Under the pieces are notes generated by a model, which saw only the letters and a list, made by a program, of their open reading frames with translations, was not told the origin of the DNA and did no database searches. This document shows, piece by piece, positions 5,938-8,918 of a DNA stretch of 8,918 bases (positions are counted from its first letter, which is position 1; the number at the start of each line of letters is the position of its first letter). The stretch is from positions 1-8,918 of the forward strand of contig QHOP01000230.1 of assembly GCA_003219345.1 (NCBI GenBank), given 5' to 3'. A program made the translations under genes and the position numbers. The DNA comes from Verrucomicrobiota bacterium. GTDB lineage: Bacteria > Verrucomicrobiota > Verrucomicrobiia > Limisphaerales > AV2.

Positions 5938-7077
5938 TCAGAACCCGCGCTGGGCCTCATCGGCCTCTTCAGCCAACTCAAACAATGCGGCAAAGAATTC
6001 TTTGCTCTGGCCTTTGAAGAGTCCTGAATTTGTCAACCCCGTCGCAGCCGCCATTGCTCCGGCGTTGGCGGTCGAGGTTGGACGAATCACCGAACAGAGC
6101 GGCAGATTTGGACTGATAAATTTGCATGGCCGAGCCATGATTTGATTGGTGTCAATGGGGTCGGCTCCATCGATTCCGTTGGGGGTTTGCTCCGTGGCGT
6201 GCGGCAACGCCGGGAAAAGCGAGCCAGTATCCATGGGCACCGGAGGAGCGTTTCCGGCTTTGTCCTGCCAGACTTCAAAATGCTGGATCTCCGTGCCGCC
6301 TATGGCCGCGACTATTCTGATAACCTCAACGCTGGTCGCCTTGGGCAAAAAGGAGTCGTAGAGACTCGAACCACCCTGCTCGATGGTCGCGAAATGAAAA
6401 CCGGCGGTGTTCCCGATCACCTGTATCTGATCCCCACCCAGAGCCAGGTCGCTGTTCGGGATGGCTGGCACGTTCACGAGGTTCACGATCTGCGGAAAGG
6501 TGTCGCCGAAGTCCGGATTGCCCGTGCTGCGGTACCGCGTGTACCAACTGGTATCAACCGTCAGGTTCATCAGGTTAGTCAATCTTTTCGCGTTCTTGTT
6601 CGCCCCGGTCGCCTGGCTGCTCGGCAGCGTGCGGAACCGTTCCAGGTTCACGGGCCTCGCTCCCTTCGATGCCAGGTACGCGTTGAGGAACTGAGCATGA
6701 CTGATCTCATCTCGCGTGTTTTGATTCACGTACGTCGGCATATCCCCATCGAGCGCGAACAAAGCTTGTTGAAAGGCGGCGTTGCCCAAGGCCAGCTCGT
6801 TGTATTGTTGCCACAAGTCGGTCTCAAGAATTTCAGCCGCCGCCAGGAATCGCAAGATCGCCACGTCCCCCTGCCTAAGACTCTCCCCTCGGTGATCGGC
6901 ATTGGCTGTAACTCGGCTTCCGAGCCAGCCCGCCATCGGCAAAAATGCTCCTCCCCCAATACCTATCCTTCTGAGGAATGAACGCCGAGCGAACGTGGAA
7001 CTGGTTCCTTGATGATTTCCATCCTTCGATGTTGCCGACTTTCGGATTGGAGTAGCCAAACTGCTTTGCTCGAACAT
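5938..7077 (-). CDS. Tat-exported ferritin-like domain protein
   Basis: 379 residues. The N-terminus has a twin-arginine motif in ARRSFLRRIGIGG (Arg31-Arg32), followed by a hydrophobic stretch to ~60, so export in folded form through Tat is likely. The mature part is a ferritin-like four-helix domain (Ferritin_2/PF13668 type). Possible metal ligands are Glu82/Glu85 in AAEILETDLWQQYNEL, Glu124 and His127 in DEISHAQFL, and Glu263 and His266 in GTEIQHFEVW. The C-terminal ~100 residues, with APPVPMDTGSLFPALP and a Gly/Ala-rich stretch, are typical of the longer bacterial members. A role in periplasmic iron or oxidative-stress handling is inferred. ATG at 7077 is chosen over TTG 7128 and ATG 7101, since GAAAGG lies about 7-8 bases upstream of it. 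It is downstream of the ECF sigma gene on the same strand, with 190 bases between. Confidence 0.85.
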   Translation of the reverse strand: MFEQSSLATPIRKSATSKDGNHQGTSSTFARRSFLRRIGIGGGAFLPMAGWLGSRVTANADHRGESLRQGDVAILRFLAAAEILETDLWQQYNELALGNAAFQQALFALDGDMPTYVNQNTRDEISHAQFLNAYLASKGARPVNLERFRTLPSSQATGANKNAKRLTNLMNLTVDTSWYTRYRSTGNPDFGDTFPQIVNLVNVPAIPNSDLALGGDQIQVIGNTAGFHFATIEQGGSSLYDSFLPKATSVEVIRIVAAIGGTEIQHFEVWQDKAGNAPPVPMDTGSLFPALPHATEQTPNGIDGADPIDTNQIMARPCKFISPNLPLCSVIRPTSTANAGAMAAATGLTNSGLFKGQSKEFFAALFELAEEADEAQRGF

Positions 7078-7136
7078 AACGTTGCCTTTCTTTGTGCCCA
7101 TGCTTGTACGGTTAATTCCGTGCGACAATGTTGTGA

Positions 7137-7159
7137 GGAACGAGCCATGATCTAGTTCC
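7137..7159. promoter_or_regulatory. Dyad upstream of the ferritin-like gene
   Basis: GGAACGAG and CTAGTTCC form an inverted repeat, 7 of 8 complementary, around a 7-base spacer, ending 60 bases before the ATG at 7077. The position fits an operator or a hairpin in the leader. On the minus strand GGAAC also resembles the -35 core of many ECF promoters, but no clear -10 is seen. The function is unproven. Confidence 0.3.
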
Positions 7160-7206
7160 CGGAGATCGCACTTTATTTTTTAACTGCGCAAGCCGAGTTC
7201 AGTAGG

Positions 7207-7235
7207 AAAAATCATTGGCATAAAACGCCATTGAT
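7207..7235 (-). terminator. Weak terminator-like hairpin after the ECF sigma gene
   Basis: On the minus strand ATCAATGGC pairs at 8 of 9 positions with GCCAATGAT across a 7-base loop, directly followed by TTTT. It begins 32 bases after the sigma stop codon. The stem is AT-rich, so termination would be weak. If real, the ferritin-like gene needs its own promoter. Confidence 0.35.
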
Positions 7236-7267
7236 GAATTGAAATCGCTCGCTTCAGTCGTGAGAGA

Positions 7268-7897
7268 TTACGGGGAATTCCCAAGCAGCCAGCCGAGTTT
7301 CTCTCGCAGTTGTTTTCGCGCGCGGTAAATGCGCATCTCGACTACCTTCGAAGAACAACGCAGGATCGCACCGATTTCCGCGTGGGAAAGATCCTCGTAT
7401 TCTGAAAGGATGAGTGCCGTGCGGAGGTCTTCTGGCAGTCGCGCGACAGCCTGACGAACGGCGTCGGCCCGCTCTGTCCGTTGCAAAGATTCACTCGGTG
7501 TTGGCTTCTCCTCCGGCAAGCTTTCTTTGAACACGTGGCCCGTTGGATTCTCTGCGTCCAAGGAAACCTGCGGATGCCGAGCGCGGTAGCGGTAGCGGTC
7601 CTTGACCAGATTCGTCGCGATGACGTAGAGCCACGTCGAGAAACGTTGGCGGGAATCGAATTTTGCGCGGTTCTGATAAACACGGACGAAGGTTTCCTGA
7701 GCCGCATCGGCAGCGTCTTCTTCGTTCTGCAAACAGCGCACCAGATAATTGAATAGCTTCCCGGCGTGACGCTCCATCAGGTCATTCAAAGCCGCATCGT
7801 GGCCTGACGCGAGCCGTTCCATGTCCAGGCGGTCGCGATTGTCGAAACTCTCGTCACGCTCCGATGGACGGCTCGAACTGTCGGATTCGATGCTCAC
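7268..7897 (-). CDS. ECF-family RNA polymerase sigma factor (RpoE-like)
   Basis: 209 residues, the usual length for a group 4 sigma factor plus a short Ser/Asp-rich N-terminal tail (1-25). Region 2 spans ~38-104, with DAADAAQETFVRVYQN and FSTWLYVIATNLVKDRYR (core-polymerase and -10 contact helices). Region 4 spans ~147-200, with ARLPEDLRTALILSEYEDLS and a helix-turn-helix ending EMRIYRARKQLREKL for -35 recognition. It would direct polymerase to a stress regulon, presumably after release from an anti-sigma factor, which is not seen here. The start is GTG at 7897: the frame is closed by a stop at 7925-7927 and holds no better start, and GTG overlaps the TGA of the upstream YtkA-like remnant (GTGA), suggesting translational coupling. 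The neighbours (metal-sensor-like, DUF3347, ferritin-like proteins) hint at metal or redox control. Confidence 0.88.
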   Translation of the reverse strand: MSIESDSSSRPSERDESFDNRDRLDMERLASGHDAALNDLMERHAGKLFNYLVRCLQNEEDAADAAQETFVRVYQNRAKFDSRQRFSTWLYVIATNLVKDRYRYRARHPQVSLDAENPTGHVFKESLPEEKPTPSESLQRTERADAVRQAVARLPEDLRTALILSEYEDLSHAEIGAILRCSSKVVEMRIYRARKQLREKLGWLLGNSP

Positions 7898-8070
7898 GGT
7901 TTGACGTTGACCGAGAAGCTGACATTACCGCTGTCGCGCGGGCCTTCGTAACGGAGCGTGGCCCTCCAGTCAACTGCCATGTCGTGTCTTACTTTGGCGC
8001 GGCATTGGCCGGACGTGCCGGTGGGTGTGATGGTCGAGCCGGAGCGCCGAATAACAAACCGGTTCGTCTC
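7894..8070 (-). pseudogene. YtkA/FixH-like domain, C-terminal remnant without a start codon
   Basis: A minus-strand frame of about 58 codons ends at TGA 7894-7896. Its residues STITPTGTSGQCRAKVRHDM, AVDWRATLRYEGP and VSFSVNVKP fit the second half of a YtkA/FixH-like beta-sandwich domain (pattern PTG-x-PG-x-Y-x-x-x-x-x-x-M-x-x-x-W). The first half of the domain is missing, and between the preceding DUF3347 stop (8069-8071) and Met at 7980 there is no ATG, GTG or TTG in frame. Its stop overlaps the sigma start as GTGA, a typical operon junction. I infer that a complete YtkA-like gene once sat here and lost its 5' part by deletion. A very short product from ATG 7980 (28 residues) is possible but unlikely to fold. 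Confidence 0.5.
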
Positions 8071-8539
8071 AATTCTTGAGAGTGCCGCAGGCGGGCATCT
8101 CTTTGCCCATATAAGGATTTTTGATGTCCTTTCCCTTCTGCAGCCAGCTTGCCTTGACCATCGGACAGTACGCCTCGTGGTAAGTGCCTTTGCCGGCCTT
8201 GTTGTCGGCGAGGTATTTGATGAGCGACGCGCTCAGTGGCTTGAACGCCTCGCGCGCGGCCTTCAAGTCTTTCGCCTTGGCCAAGGTCTCAGCCTGCTTG
8301 GCGACCTCAGGCGAGAGCATTTTCATCTCGTCGCCTTTGACGGCCTTGGCGATGGCGTTTGCGTGCTCATCCAGGCCTTTCACCGAATCTTTCGCCAGTT
8401 CGGTTTGAATCGTAAGGTAGTGGTTGAGGATCGACTTCACTGGCTCCATGAGCGCCGAGTCTTCCGCTGAGCGGAGAGGGGTGTTGAACAGGAGGCCGAC
8501 TGCGGCCAGGACAGCGGTGGCAAGAGATGTGAGTTTCAT
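8069..8539 (-). CDS. Exported DUF3347-domain protein, probable copper binding
   Basis: 156 residues with a signal peptide (~1-25, MKLTSLATAVLAAVGLLF then a cleavage region near LRSAE). The mature protein is a DUF3347 domain: helices ~30-60 (VKSILNHYLTIQTELAKDS), ~85-115, and the C-terminal signature H-x-x-YCPM (His121, Cys125, Met127), SWLQKGKDIKNPYMG (Trp132, Met144), MPACG (Met148, Cys151). The His/Cys/Met cluster suggests a soft-metal site for Cu(I) or similar. In many bacteria the domain is attached to or encoded next to CusB-type efflux adaptors; here it stands alone. The ATG at 8539 starts the signal peptide; no strong ribosome binding site is visible. The gene lies 61 bases after the metal-sensor-like gene on the same strand, so co-transcription is likely. 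Confidence 0.83.
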   Translation of the reverse strand: MKLTSLATAVLAAVGLLFNTPLRSAEDSALMEPVKSILNHYLTIQTELAKDSVKGLDEHANAIAKAVKGDEMKMLSPEVAKQAETLAKAKDLKAAREAFKPLSASLIKYLADNKAGKGTYHEAYCPMVKASWLQKGKDIKNPYMGKEMPACGTLKN

Positions 8540-8600
8540 GTGTCTTATGATTTCTGTGTAATGATTTTGTTTTGTATTTGAACCGACTCTTCCATGGCGG

Positions 8601-8918
8601 CTACGGCTGCTCGTTCATACCGTAGTCCGGCAGGAAGGCTTTCCGTGTTACCCACGATAGGTAACGACGCCCTTGCTCTGACGGCATAGTCTGACTGACT
8701 TGGAAGAAGTGTCGCAACATCATCCGCTGGCATTCCGAGCGCAGCCGGGCGGTTTCAGCCAACGCCGTGTCGATTTCCGGTGTCACATTCGTCGTGTCCG
8801 CGAGGAGCTTCTGCAGTTGCGCGTTCTGCGTGTCGATTTGGCGACACATCTCGTGGCATTTCGGCAGATAGGCTGCATGAAGTTCGGACACGCGTTTGAA
8901 CTCGGCGTCGCTCAAATT
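8601..8918 (-). CDS. Periplasmic heavy-metal sensor-like protein (CnrX/ZraP type), N-terminus outside the window
   Basis: 105 residues are visible, open through the window edge; the residue at 8913-8915 is TTG (Leu) inside the domain (LSDAEFKRVSELHAAYLP), so it is not the start. The all-helical, charged sequence fits the metal-resistance domain of CnrX/ZraP/CpxP-like proteins, which sense metal in the periplasm. Candidate ligands lie in YLPKCHEMCRQI (Cys, His, Met, Cys) and SECQRMMLRHF (Cys, Met, Met, His). The end (VSQTMPSEQGRRYLSWV, then FLPDYGM) is typical of family members in this phylum. A signal peptide or membrane anchor is expected upstream, out of view. It is first in the minus-strand series sensor - DUF3347 - (YtkA remnant) - ECF sigma - ferritin-like. 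The stop is TAG at 8601-8603. Confidence 0.75.
   Translation of the reverse strand, partial: NLSDAEFKRVSELHAAYLPKCHEMCRQIDTQNAQLQKLLADTTNVTPEIDTALAETARLRSECQRMMLRHFFQVSQTMPSEQGRRYLSWVTRKAFLPDYGMNEQP

Noticed and set aside
6142..6981. Open frame of 279 codons on the + strand
   Set aside because: It lies wholly antisense to the ferritin-like gene, which has a clear Tat signal and metal-ligand motifs; no recognisable domain on the + strand.
7958..8470. Open frame of 170 codons on the + strand
   Set aside because: Antisense to the DUF3347 gene, which has a signal peptide and the conserved CPM/CG signature.

Overview
The window reads as a chromosomal stretch from a soil- or freshwater-type Verrucomicrobiota bacterium (Pedosphaera/Limisphaera-like). 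This is inferred from gene style, not from a marker gene. The clues are an ECF-type sigma factor with a long C-terminal extension carrying a membrane anchor, a coiled coil and a degenerate tandem repeat; a secreted-protein tail of the kind common in that phylum; weak or absent Shine-Dalgarno sites; and a stand-alone copper-binding-type DUF3347 protein.

Left part (1-3985, genes on +): the 3' portion of an ankyrin-repeat protein (2-919), a 5'-truncated secreted protein tail (1191-1706), a 422-base stretch without a recognisable gene, and the membrane-anchored sigma factor (2129-3754). Scattered through this part are four copies (three intact, one decayed) of a 78-82 bp imperfect palindrome bounded by ATAATGCCGAGT-type inverted arms. 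Two copies lie in each orientation. I do not recognise this element family, and it is the most distinctive non-coding signal here.

Middle part (3986-5799) is a patchwork. It holds the C-terminal 49 residues of a tyrosine recombinase (-), a complete secreted alpha/beta-hydrolase (4177-5103, -), and, pointing the other way, the C-terminal half of a short-chain dehydrogenase fused in frame to a CxxCH cytochrome-c-like domain (to 5799, +). The abrupt loss of gene halves suggests several past rearrangements.

Right part (5938-8918, all on -) looks like a metal/redox stress cluster. In transcription order it has a periplasmic metal-sensor-like protein (CnrX/ZraP type, cut by the window edge), a DUF3347 copper-binding-type protein, a startless remnant of a YtkA/FixH-like domain whose TGA overlaps the next start (GTGA), an ECF sigma factor, and a Tat-exported ferritin-like protein. 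A reasonable inference is that metal sensed in the periplasm is linked to ECF-controlled transcription of periplasmic metal-handling proteins. No anti-sigma gene is visible, and the link is not proven by the sequence.
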